Assembly: GCA_003575245.1 (NCBI GenBank)
Contig: NMQN01000633.1
Coordinates: 1 to 6,815 of the forward strand
Length of the DNA stretch: 6,815 nt
DNA from: Candidatus Atribacteria bacterium 1244-E10-H5-B2
GTDB taxonomy: Bacteria; Atribacterota; JS1; SB-45; 34-128
Reading direction: 5' to 3'
In this document: positions 1-6,745 of the stretch, piece after piece
Position numbering within the stretch: position 1 is the stretch's first letter
Layout: each line of letters begins with the position of its first letter
Program-made: the position numbers and the translations under genes
Notes under the pieces: generated by a model
The model's input: only the letters and a program-made list of their open reading frames with translations
What the model was told of the DNA's origin: nothing
Databases searched by the model: none

Positions 1-643
1 GAACTAACACGTAATCATTTACCCTAATACAATTAGCTGAATATGTTTCTTCTTCATCAATCATTATTTTATTAAACTTTTTAAATTCTAAATTACTTAT
101 TAATTCACCTGTAACAAGAAGAACATTATCCTCTAAATACGCTAAACCACTTTTTAAATGAAGCATCTCTGAAATTTCTACAATCGAACCGGACATTCCA
201 TATTTTCCCAAAGCTTTTATTAATTGTTCTGCCCCTTCTCTGTTGGTCCTCTTTGAAAGCCCGATATAAAAATGGTCTTTTACCATCATTACATCTCCGC
301 CTTCAAGAGTTCCGGGTTCTTTTATATATTCAATATCATTATAATATTTTTTAATTACTTCTATTATTTCTTTTTCTTCACCTTTTCTTGGCGATGCTCC
401 CGGATTTGTTATCACCGCAAATTTTTTTGTACAAACAGCTACATCTTCAACAAAACAAGAATCGGGATACTTTTCAATGGCTTCTAAAACACAGACTTTA
501 ACTCCACATTTTTTTAATGCTCTAATATATTCATTATGCTGGATTAATGCTTTCTCATAATCAGGTTTCCCTAATTCCGGATTAGAAGCAATCCCATTTT
601 TTAAAGATTTCGGTGGCTTTCTTACAATAACATTCTCAAATAT
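1..643 (-). CDS. Dimethylargininase (DDAH)-family amidinohydrolase, C-terminus beyond window
   Basis: Reading the minus strand from 643 gives 214 uninterrupted codons of the guanidino-group-modifying family, which hydrolyses N(omega)-methylated arginines to citrulline and methylamines, probably in the cytoplasm. Visible landmarks, counted from the codon at 643-641, are IVRKP (6-10), CFVEDVAV (63-70, acidic substrate-binding pair E66/D67), GTLEGGDVMM (111-120, catalytic-site E114), HLKSG (162-166, catalytic H162) and SANCIRVND (202-210). The nucleophilic Cys of the family lies near the C-terminus and so is off the window; about 40 residues are missing, since family members are near 255 residues. 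The start is odd: GGAGGG (656-651) sits 7 bases before an ATA codon exactly where family proteins begin with Met-Phe. The only conventional alternative, TTG at 658-656, overlaps the Shine-Dalgarno. A related arginine-deiminase-like activity is possible. The family call is strong; the substrate is inferred. Confidence 0.88.
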   Translation of the reverse strand, partial: MFENVIVRKPPKSLKNGIASNPELGKPDYEKALIQHNEYIRALKKCGVKVCVLEAIEKYPDSCFVEDVAVCTKKFAVITNPGASPRKGEEKEIIEVIKKYYNDIEYIKEPGTLEGGDVMMVKDHFYIGLSKRTNREGAEQLIKALGKYGMSGSIVEISEMLHLKSGLAYLEDNVLLVTGELISNLEFKKFNKIMIDEEETYSANCIRVNDYVLV

Positions 644-650
644 TTTTATT

Positions 651-656
651 CCCTCC
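651..656 (-). promoter_or_regulatory. Shine-Dalgarno GGAGGG implying an AUA start
   Basis: GGAGGG on the minus strand is followed by 7 bases and then ATA (643-641), which is in frame with the dimethylargininase-like protein. This spacing is ideal for initiation at ATA. There is no in-frame ATG or GTG near it, and an in-frame TAA lies just upstream, nine bases before the TTG. The position of this site is the main argument for a non-canonical start. Confidence 0.6.
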
Positions 657-782
657 AAAAACTGAATTTATAATATGAGTAATCATCGAAAGTGTTCCTT
701 CGAGAAAAACTTTTTCTGTCCTAAAAAAAGATTTATTAAAATATTTTTAAAAGCAATATAATATGAAGATAAAAGCAAGGAT

Positions 783-821
783 AAAACCGCTGGTTTTTGC
801 AGTGGTCGGAGAAATCCGACC
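783..821 (-). terminator. Tandem hairpins downstream of pckG, possible terminator
   Basis: Read on the minus strand after the pckG stop there are two adjacent stem-loops. The first (821-804) has a perfect 7-bp GC-rich stem, GGTCGGA / TCCGACC, around a 4-base loop. The second (797-783) has AAAACC / GGTTTT around a 3-base loop, so its 3' arm ends in a T-run. Together they resemble a weak intrinsic terminator 65-100 bases past the stop, separating pckG from the dimethylargininase gene. The first stem is also the kind of short GC-rich palindrome seen in dispersed intergenic repeats; one copy in the window cannot tell these apart. On the plus strand its loop reads GAAA, a GNRA tetraloop. The rest of 644-885 is AT-rich with no visible gene. 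Confidence 0.4.
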
Positions 822-885
822 CCTCTTATTAAATTTGTTTATTTCTTTAGTTGTTTTTAAATACTTAATCTATTATTAATTTATT

Positions 886-2724
886 TTACATATCTAAAAA
901 CTTAAAAGGAGAAATTATATCCTCTCCATATTTTGTACTTGCCTTTTTAAGTCTTTCAGTTTGTGCTTTTAATTCTTCGGTAAAGGCAGCGGGCATCTGG
1001 ATATTTTCAAATATCTTACTCATCCTTTTCATTTTCTCCAGATATTTTACCACTCTTAAGGAGAATTGTTGAATGTATTCAGCCTCAGTATAATCTTTGC
1101 CCAGTTCGCGGATAAATAATGTTTTTAAATCTTCATATTTTGGTATTAAACCAACCGGAGTTTCAATCGCTTCGTATTCACCGTAAACTCTTCCTTCAGC
1201 CCAGAGAAGCCATACTCTTTTATCCATTTTCCCATTTAAATATTCACCAGTTTCATCCTTTAAAAAATAATTAGTAGCATAGATTTTGGGAATTACATTA
1301 AGATCTTTAGTAAATTTTAGATGATTTTCTATATAAGTTCCCAGCGGCACCGAAATAAAATCAAGATTGGCCATCGGATTGTATTTCCTCACCCCTCGGG
1401 CACCAAGTGTTGCGGCAGTGGTTTCAGATTCAACTGTAGCCCCCAGAAAAACACCATGTGCCCAGGTAAGTGATTCCACTATAGGTACAGTGGTATCAGA
1501 ATCCCTTCCTCCATAGAAAATAGCTTTTACCGGTACCCCATCGGGATCATTTGCCTTGGAATCAATATTGTTCAGTTCGTTCAACTTGAGGGTGTATCTT
1601 GCATTCTTATGGGAACAAGGAATTTCCTTGCCCTGCTTGTCTTTTTTCCCTTCGAACCACTCTCCTGAAAAATTTATCCCCTCTTCCGGAATGTCTTTTT
1701 TCATTTCTTCCCAGTAAGGGACTCCCTTTCTAATCAATACATTAGAGAAGATAATTTCACCTGGTGTAGTTAACGCCTGATAAATCACAGGATCGTTTTC
1801 TGAATTTACACTATGGATGATACCGAATATGCCTGACTCCATATTTACTGCTCTTATTGCTCCGTTAATTTTTTTAAGATAAGCGATATCATCACCAACT
1901 ACGGTTTGACCGGGAATCATGGCAGTGCTGGTCTTGCCACAAGCACTGGGATAGGCCCCGGTAAAATAAGTAACCCGACCTCCTGGGCCATGAACACCCA
2001 TTATAAACATATGCTCAGCCAACCATCCTTCTTCACTAGCCTTTTTAATAGCTAATCTAAAGGCTAATTTTTTTAATCCCAATGAATTTCCTGCATACTG
2101 ATTATTTACCGAGTAAACTCTATTTTCTTCGAGGTCGATATAAATCCTTCGTTTATCTATATCTACACTAACTCCATTTTCTAATCTTCCGGCAGAATGG
2201 AGGAAGAAAAAGAAATCGGAAGAACCGTTAAGCTTTTTAAATTCTCCATACCCTTGCCGGTAAAGAAGGTCCTCACTGTGAGCTACATAGGCAGAATCGG
2301 TAATCTGTAGGGCTTTTAAAGAAAATACAGAATTAGTAGGACCGAGAGAAAAGAATCTTACCAACATCTCTTTCCCGGCCATACTACCATCAAGGTAAGA
2401 ATACATTTCTTTTAGTCCCTTTTCTTTTTCTATTGAATTAACCTTTATTCCCCAATCTACATCTTTAGACAACAAATATTTGGTATTGGCCTTATCTCTT
2501 CCTTGATCATAATAACCGTCAAAGTGAATGGTGTGGCCTTCCATCTTTAATTTCGTTTCTTCACCATTAATCAAGGCCAATTCTCTTACATAGGCAATAT
2601 CTTCTTTTGAATCAGTTATCATAGTTACTTTTGCCGGCTTACAAAGCTGGATAGCTTCTTCTACTACTTTTATAACATGCTGATTATTTATTTCTTCTAA
2701 CTTCTGTAAATCAATTTTATCCAT
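886..2724 (-). CDS. pckG: Phosphoenolpyruvate carboxykinase, GTP-type
   Basis: This 612-residue protein has the usual length of GTP-dependent PEPCK, which interconverts oxaloacetate + GTP with PEP + CO2 + GDP in the cytoplasm. Signatures in order: GRDKANT (75-81, region of the substrate-binding Arg), the metal and active-site block QYAGNS..GLKK (209-219, Y210, K218/K219), EEGWLAEHM (231-239, H238), the kinase-1a P-loop YPSACGKTSTAM (258-269) with the family's reactive Cys at 262, kinase-2 VGDDIA (276-281), HKNARYT (372-378, R376) and FYGGR (403-407, R407). The guanine-binding segment of vertebrate enzymes, with its FLWPGFGEN motif, is replaced here by EYLNGKMDK (494-502), so this is a divergent, archaeal-like branch and the nucleotide should be treated as inferred. 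ATG at 2724 has an AGGAAGG ribosome site four bases away. It follows the amidohydrolase by 52 bases and is probably last in that operon. It may run as gluconeogenic or anaplerotic. Confidence 0.95.
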   Translation of the reverse strand: MDKIDLQKLEEINNQHVIKVVEEAIQLCKPAKVTMITDSKEDIAYVRELALINGEETKLKMEGHTIHFDGYYDQGRDKANTKYLLSKDVDWGIKVNSIEKEKGLKEMYSYLDGSMAGKEMLVRFFSLGPTNSVFSLKALQITDSAYVAHSEDLLYRQGYGEFKKLNGSSDFFFFLHSAGRLENGVSVDIDKRRIYIDLEENRVYSVNNQYAGNSLGLKKLAFRLAIKKASEEGWLAEHMFIMGVHGPGGRVTYFTGAYPSACGKTSTAMIPGQTVVGDDIAYLKKINGAIRAVNMESGIFGIIHSVNSENDPVIYQALTTPGEIIFSNVLIRKGVPYWEEMKKDIPEEGINFSGEWFEGKKDKQGKEIPCSHKNARYTLKLNELNNIDSKANDPDGVPVKAIFYGGRDSDTTVPIVESLTWAHGVFLGATVESETTAATLGARGVRKYNPMANLDFISVPLGTYIENHLKFTKDLNVIPKIYATNYFLKDETGEYLNGKMDKRVWLLWAEGRVYGEYEAIETPVGLIPKYEDLKTLFIRELGKDYTEAEYIQQFSLRVVKYLEKMKRMSKIFENIQMPAAFTEELKAQTERLKKASTKYGEDIISPFKFLDM

Positions 2725-2776
2725 TTATCCTTCCTCGCTTTCTTTAAAGATTACCTATAATTTTACTAAAAAATCA

Positions 2777-4159
2777 TCAACTTCTGTATACTTTTATAAT
2801 CTCTCCATATCCTGGAGAAACGGTTATTTCACCATCATCAAAGACAACTTTCCCTCTAACAATAGTCTTCTCCGATTTTCCATAGACTTCCCATCCTTCA
2901 TATACAAGGGCGCTTTCTCTGCATTTTGTAAACATTTTTTCTTTGGAAATTACTCCCTTTTTCTCCGGGTCAAAGATTACAAAATCAGCATCTGAACCAA
3001 GGGCAATAGTACCTTTTTTAGGAAACAGACCAAATATTTTAGCAGGATTCTCACAGATAAGTTCAACCATTCTGTCTAATTCCATTTTTCCTTCTTTTAC
3101 TGCTGTGAAAAGCAGAGGCAATCTAGTAGATAAACCGGGAAATCCTGCAGGGGGGGTAAATATATCTTCACTTCCCCTTTCTTTTTCTTCTTTAGTATAA
3201 GGGGCATGGTCACTTCCGATAATATCGATACTTCCATCATTTACCATTTCCCACATCCCCTGCCGCTCTTCTTCACTCCTCAAAGGAGGATTGCATTTAG
3301 CAAACACTCCTACTTTATTAAGAGCATTCTCATTAAGGAATAAGTAATGAGGACAGGTTTCTGCAATAGCATATACTCCTTTACATTTTGCTTCATTCAC
3401 TAATTCTACTACTTCCGGAGTGCTGATATGGCACATTTCTATTTTCGCGCCGATCTTTTCCGCAAAGAGTAAAATTTTAGAAGCTGTCTCTATCTCTACA
3501 ACTGGCGGCCGGGACCTCCCGTGATATATCGGAGAGATTTTACTTTCACTTCTTAATCGTGCAATATTTTTATTTATCATATCGTTATTTTCTGCGTGAA
3601 AACCGATCATTACGCCCGTCTGGGCTACTTTTTCCATAAGTTGATATTGATCGCCTGTATTTGGCGCGGTAAGCCCGATAAATTCCTCTTTTCTCCCCGG
3701 AGGAACTTCATGTAAAAAAGTTTTAAAGGCAACAATGCCAGATTTTGAACAGGGAATGACATCATCCAGGCAATCCGTTCCTGCCGCCCCAAAAAAAGCA
3801 ATATCAACCACCACTTCTTTATCTGCAACATTCATCCTGTTTTTTACTATTTCGGGAGAATGCGGAGGAGGAGCAGCCATAGGCATTTCAATTATAGTAG
3901 TAACTCCACCCAAGGCTGCATCTTTTGAACCGCTTTCAAAGGTTTCTCTTTCATCATGACCCGGAGCCCTGATATGAACATGGGGGTCAACGGTACCAGG
4001 TAAAACCATTTTTCCTTCTGCGTCGATAATTTTTTCAAACTCTAATTTTTCTTTACTTATGGCAGTAATTGTTCCATCTTTCACTCCTATATAACAATCT
4101 ATCAATCTGCCATCTACAAATACCTTATCTGACTTAATTACTAGATCAAATTTATTCAT
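2777..4159 (-). CDS. Allantoinase-like cyclic amidohydrolase (dihydroorotase superfamily)
   Basis: A 460-residue zinc amidohydrolase that opens a cyclic amide or ureide ring. All binuclear-metal ligands are present: HVH (H60, H62), FKTF (K146, expected carboxylated lysine), FHAEN (H188), MCHIS (H244) and GSDHAP (D317). Their spacing closely matches that of bacterial allantoinases, as does the length. The HxHxR arginine (R64) and CNPPLRSEEER (289-299) are shared with dihydroorotase, but the dihydroorotase MPN asparagine is absent: this protein reads EMPMAAPPPH (91-100). Dihydroorotase is therefore less likely than an allantoinase, hydantoinase or unknown ureide hydrolase, although the gene directly follows pyrB (85-base gap), where a pyrC is often found. 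ATG at 4159 has GGAGGG six bases upstream. No terminator separates it from pyrB or pckG, so co-transcription is likely. The family is certain; the substrate is not. Confidence 0.88.
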   Translation of the reverse strand: MNKFDLVIKSDKVFVDGRLIDCYIGVKDGTITAISKEKLEFEKIIDAEGKMVLPGTVDPHVHIRAPGHDERETFESGSKDAALGGVTTIIEMPMAAPPPHSPEIVKNRMNVADKEVVVDIAFFGAAGTDCLDDVIPCSKSGIVAFKTFLHEVPPGRKEEFIGLTAPNTGDQYQLMEKVAQTGVMIGFHAENNDMINKNIARLRSESKISPIYHGRSRPPVVEIETASKILLFAEKIGAKIEMCHISTPEVVELVNEAKCKGVYAIAETCPHYLFLNENALNKVGVFAKCNPPLRSEEERQGMWEMVNDGSIDIIGSDHAPYTKEEKERGSEDIFTPPAGFPGLSTRLPLLFTAVKEGKMELDRMVELICENPAKIFGLFPKKGTIALGSDADFVIFDPEKKGVISKEKMFTKCRESALVYEGWEVYGKSEKTIVRGKVVFDDGEITVSPGYGEIIKVYRS

Positions 4160-4244
4160 AGCCTGCCCTCCAGTATTGTTACTTTTTAACAGTTAATTTA
4201 TATTACAACTTAATAATGCTGCTTTGTGAAAAAATCATTTTAGA

Positions 4245-5168
4245 TTATACCCTACCGGTAACCAGAGCCAAAAGAGCCATTCTAACATAGAGTCCGTTGT
4301 GAGCTTGTCTAAAATAAGCAGCCCCTTCATAATCATCAACATCAGTGGAGATTTCATCTACTCTCGGTAAGGGGTGGAGAATAGTAATTCCTTTTTTAGC
4401 ACAGTTAATCATTTCTCTATTTATAATGTATACACCTTTAACCTTTTCATAATCTTCCGAATCTTTAAATCTCTCTCTTTGCACCCTCGTTACATAAACA
4501 ATATCGCTAACTGATAAGGCTTTTTCAACGTCTTCAGTTTCTTCAATTTCTGCTCCCAATGATCTTAATTCGGCAGTTATTTCTGCAGGCATTTTTAAAG
4601 ATTTTGGAGAAACGAAAATCATTTTATTTTTGTATAGGTTCATAAAATATCCTAAAGAATGTACTGTCCTTCCGTTCTTTAAATCACCTAAAAAAGTTAC
4701 AGTATGTCCGTCCAAAACTCCCTTTTCTTTACGAATAGTATAAAGATCTAAAAGGGCTTGAGTGGGATGCTGCCCAGCCCCATCACCACCATTAATAACT
4801 GGGTGAGTAGCATTATCAGCAGCAATCTTGGCAGAACCTTTCATAGGATGACGCATAACAATAACATCTACATAACCATCAATCGTTCTGATAGTATCAG
4901 CCAAAGTTTCTCCTTTAGATAAAGAAGAACTTGCTGCATTAGCCACGGTAATCACTCTGGCACCTAATCTGTTTATCGCGGTTTCAAAAGAAAGGCGAGT
5001 TCTCGTGCTCGGTTCAAAAAACAAGCTGGCCACTACTTGACCTTCCATGTTTCTAATAATTTCTCCGCACTTAACTCTTTTTTCAAAATTTGCTGCGGTA
5101 TCCATTATCAAATTTAATTCTTGAAGCGAAAACTGAGTAGTATTTAAAATATCTTTTCCTTTTAACAT
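4245..5168 (-). CDS. pyrB: Aspartate carbamoyltransferase catalytic chain
   Basis: This 307-residue protein has the normal ATCase catalytic-chain length. It makes N-carbamoyl-L-aspartate from carbamoyl phosphate and aspartate, the committed step of pyrimidine synthesis, in cytoplasmic trimers. Carbamoyl-phosphate residues are in FFEPSTRTRLSFE (50-62) and in RHP (106-108) and HPTQALLD (134-141). The loop that reaches into the neighbouring subunit is SSLSKGETLADT (81-92, S82/K85). Aspartate-side residues are R167 (KNGRTVHSL), VTRVQRERF (226-234) and HPLPRVDEI (265-273), the ATCase rather than ornithine-transcarbamoylase form. ATG at 5168 has AAGGAG eight bases away. No regulatory chain (pyrI) follows; a cyclic amidohydrolase comes next, and an IclR-type regulator lies 139 bases upstream, which is unusual for pyrimidine synthesis. 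A second copy of the beginning of this gene occurs inverted at 6746. Substrate is well supported by motifs; a catabolic role cannot be excluded. Confidence 0.94.
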   Translation of the reverse strand: MLKGKDILNTTQFSLQELNLIMDTAANFEKRVKCGEIIRNMEGQVVASLFFEPSTRTRLSFETAINRLGARVITVANAASSSLSKGETLADTIRTIDGYVDVIVMRHPMKGSAKIAADNATHPVINGGDGAGQHPTQALLDLYTIRKEKGVLDGHTVTFLGDLKNGRTVHSLGYFMNLYKNKMIFVSPKSLKMPAEITAELRSLGAEIEETEDVEKALSVSDIVYVTRVQRERFKDSEDYEKVKGVYIINREMINCAKKGITILHPLPRVDEISTDVDDYEGAAYFRQAHNGLYVRMALLALVTGRV

Positions 5169-5762
5169 TTCAACTACTCCTTAAATTTATTTTTTAAAAC
5201 AAAAATTGCATATTTCTAGGTTATTTATTCTAATTGCTTTTAATTACTGCAAGATTAAAATGGATATATTGTCCCGCATAAATTCTAAGATATTTATAAA
5301 ATATTTCTCATTTATATCCTAACATCCCAGACAATTCTTGAGCAGAATTAACCAAAACTTTAATAAATTTTTTTACATTACCATTGGATATCCTTTTTGA
5401 TAATCCAGTAATGGTAATACTGGCTATTGTATCTTTATTAATACTTTTAACAGGGACCGAAATTGCTTTTATTCCCTCTTCAAGTTCTTCATTACAAATA
5501 GAAAAACCATTATGTCTAATCTCTGATAGATGCTCTTCTAATTTTTTAGGATTAATAATTGTTTTTGAGGTATATTTTGGAAGAGTTTTTTCATTAATAA
5601 TTCTTTTAATATCTTCAGAAGGTTGGTGGGCTAAAAGTATTTTTGCAGAAGCGGCGGAATGAAAAGGCATTTCCTTCCCAATTTCAACGAAAAGATGGGT
5701 ATTTGCATTTCGAGAGGGAGCAATTGAATCTATGCAAATACTCCGACCATTATACCAAGCAG
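5099..5762 (-). repeat. Left arm of inverted duplication (IclR C-terminus, spacer, pyrB start)
   Basis: The reverse complement of this segment aligns almost end to end with 6151-6815: IclR codons 101-250, the 139-base gap, and the ribosome site and first 23 codons of pyrB. Identity is mosaic by hand count. The inner 122 bases (5641-5762) differ at 2 positions, including an 85-base perfect run at 5678-5762. Following blocks of 60 bases differ at about 11, 3, 1, 10 and 11 positions. The pyrB start region is again nearly identical. The end at 5099 is set by the window edge of the partner, so the duplication may extend further. Confidence 0.93.
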
Positions 5763-6060
5763 TTAAAAAAGTGGTAAGTCCGGTTTCCGAGCATATTTTT
5801 TTTAAAAATGGTTTGGCAATTTGCCGGAAGTCAAACGAATTATAAAATGAATTTGAATATTCAAGTATCTGTAATCCTAACCTATATTTAGAAGTTTCTT
5901 TTTCTTGATCAACTAAAGAATAGCTTACTAAACTTTTTAACATTCTATGAATTGTACTCTTGGGAAATAATAACTTTGAACTTAGTTCAGTTATCCCTAC
6001 ACTTCTTTCCGCATTGCTAAGATAATTTAAAATTTGTATGGATTTCTCGATTGAATTCAT
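5308..6060 (-). CDS. IclR-family transcriptional regulator, intact copy
   Basis: A complete 250-residue IclR-family protein, the standard length. Residues 1-65 form the winged helix-turn-helix: SIEKSIQILNYL is the first helix, ITELSSKLLFPKSTIHRML (23-41) covers the helix-turn-helix, and KYRLG (58-62) is the wing. Residues 75-248 form the effector-binding domain, with CIDSIAPSR (109-117), FHSAASAKILLA (133-144), ICNEELEEGIKAISVPV (188-204) and the terminal AQELSGML (240-247). IclR proteins bind small metabolites and repress or activate nearby catabolic genes, usually including their own. The position upstream of pyrB, the amidohydrolase and pckG makes these the likely targets. ATG at 6060 has only a weak AAGGG site about 11 bases upstream. 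Codons 101-250 are repeated, inverted, at 6153-6620. The first 100 codons and the promoter occur only here and lie between the repeat arms. Confidence 0.93.
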   Translation of the reverse strand: MNSIEKSIQILNYLSNAERSVGITELSSKLLFPKSTIHRMLKSLVSYSLVDQEKETSKYRLGLQILEYSNSFYNSFDFRQIAKPFLKKICSETGLTTFLTAWYNGRSICIDSIAPSRNANTHLFVEIGKEMPFHSAASAKILLAHQPSEDIKRIINEKTLPKYTSKTIINPKKLEEHLSEIRHNGFSICNEELEEGIKAISVPVKSINKDTIASITITGLSKRISNGNVKKFIKVLVNSAQELSGMLGYK

Positions 6061-6150
6061 AGAATTTGTTCCCTTTTATAATTGTTCCATTATATAGAAC
6101 ATTGTTCCACATAACTATTATAATTACTATACCACATAACATTGAAAAAT
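5763..6150. other. Candidate invertible segment: promoter plus IclR DNA-binding half
   Basis: This 388-base unique segment is bounded by 85-base perfect inverted repeats. It contains the IclR promoter, start codon and codons 1 to 99 plus part of 100, that is, every element the right-hand copy lacks. Homologous inversion would leave codon 100 as Thr or Ser and keep the reading frame, because both arms begin at the same codon phase (ACT GCT TGG on the left, TCT GCT TGG on the right). No recombinase gene is in the window, so inversion, if real, would depend on general recombination or an enzyme elsewhere. The geometry is seen directly; the switching is inferred. Confidence 0.5.
6061..6150 (-). 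promoter_or_regulatory. IclR promoter with operator-like palindrome and repeats
   Basis: On the minus strand a TATAAT (6094-6089) lies 28 bases before the IclR start and is a good -10 candidate; the matching -35 (TAGTTA, 6117-6112) is poor, as for an activator-dependent or weak promoter. The -10 sits inside a palindrome TGTTC-N9-GAACA (6083-6101). TTGTTCC is repeated three times on the plus strand (6066-6072, 6082-6088, 6102-6108), and CCACATAAC twice (6108-6116, 6132-6140; 24-base period). Overlap of palindrome and -10 suggests autoregulation by the IclR protein. The promoter is moderately supported; the operator role is inferred. Confidence 0.5.
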
Positions 6151-6152
6151 CT

Positions 6153-6620
6153 GCTTGGTATAATGGTCGGAGTATTTGCATAGATTCAATTGCTCCCTCT
6201 CGAAATGCAAATACCCATCTTTTCGTTGAAATTGGAAAGGAAATGCCTTTTCATTCCGCCGCTTCAGCAAAAGTACTATTAGCGTACCAATCTCCCGATG
6301 ACATTAAAAGAATTATTAATGAGAAATCTCTTCCAAAATATACTTCAAAAACAATCATTAATCCTAAAAAATTAGAGGAGCATCTATCAGAGATTAGACA
6401 TAAGGGTTTTTCTATTTGTAATGAAGAACTTGAAGAGGGAATAAAAGCAATTTCGGCTCCCGTTAAGAATATTGATAGAGAAACAATCGCCAGCATTACT
6501 ATTACTGGATTATCTAAGAAGTTACCCAGTAGTAATATTAAAAAATTCATTAAAATTTTGGTTAATTCTGCTCAAGAATTGTCTGGGATGTTAGGACATA
6601 AAGGAAAAAATATTTTATAA
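6153..6620 (+). pseudogene. Promoterless, N-terminally truncated IclR effector domain (silent cassette?)
   Basis: The plus strand encodes 150 residues matching residues 101-250 of the intact IclR protein, about 130 of them identical, then six extra residues (GKNIL after HK includes five new ones following the lost TGA) to a TAA at 6618. The helix-turn-helix and first part of the effector domain are absent. The frame stays open leftward to a TTG at 6066, but that part is the neighbour's promoter read backwards, with no ATG and no ribosome site; the first in-frame ATG is at 6243, inside the domain. Substitutions cluster in two blocks (residues 141-149 and 202-229), many conservative. No stop or frameshift has accumulated. 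It is either a remnant of a once-complete divergent gene or a stored alternative C-terminus that becomes active by inversion of 5763-6150. As it stands it cannot bind DNA. Confidence 0.75.
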
Positions 6621-6745
6621 ATATGTTAGAGGTAATGTAGTAAAATGTGCCTATTTTAATCTGACAGGAATTAAGAGCAATTAGAATAAATAATCCAATA
6701 ATATACAATTTATATTTTGGAAAATAAATTTAAGGAGTAGTTGAA

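Noticed and set aside
272..487. Plus-strand open frame rich in Phe, Ile and Tyr
   Set aside because: It lies entirely antisense to the dimethylargininase gene and has no homology-like motif or start signal.
2777..4159. Confident assignment as dihydroorotase (pyrC)
   Set aside because: Position after pyrB and the HxHxR arginine fit, but the MPN asparagine is missing and ligand spacing and length match allantoinases better.
5283..5305. AT-only stem-loop just after the IclR stop as a terminator
   Set aside because: The ATATTT/AAATAT stem is too weak, and it is followed by no proper T-run; its presence in both copies is explained by the duplication.
5384..5662. Open frame on the strand opposite the IclR gene, with an equivalent at 6251-6550 in the inverted copy
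   Set aside because: It exists in both copies only because the underlying IclR coding sequence is duplicated; no ribosome site, and its composition follows the antisense of a real gene.
6066..6152. Hydrophobic N-terminus of the right IclR fragment as a membrane anchor or signal peptide
   Set aside because: It begins at a TTG with no ribosome site and is the reverse reading of the left gene's AT-rich promoter, so the Ile-rich string is a composition effect.
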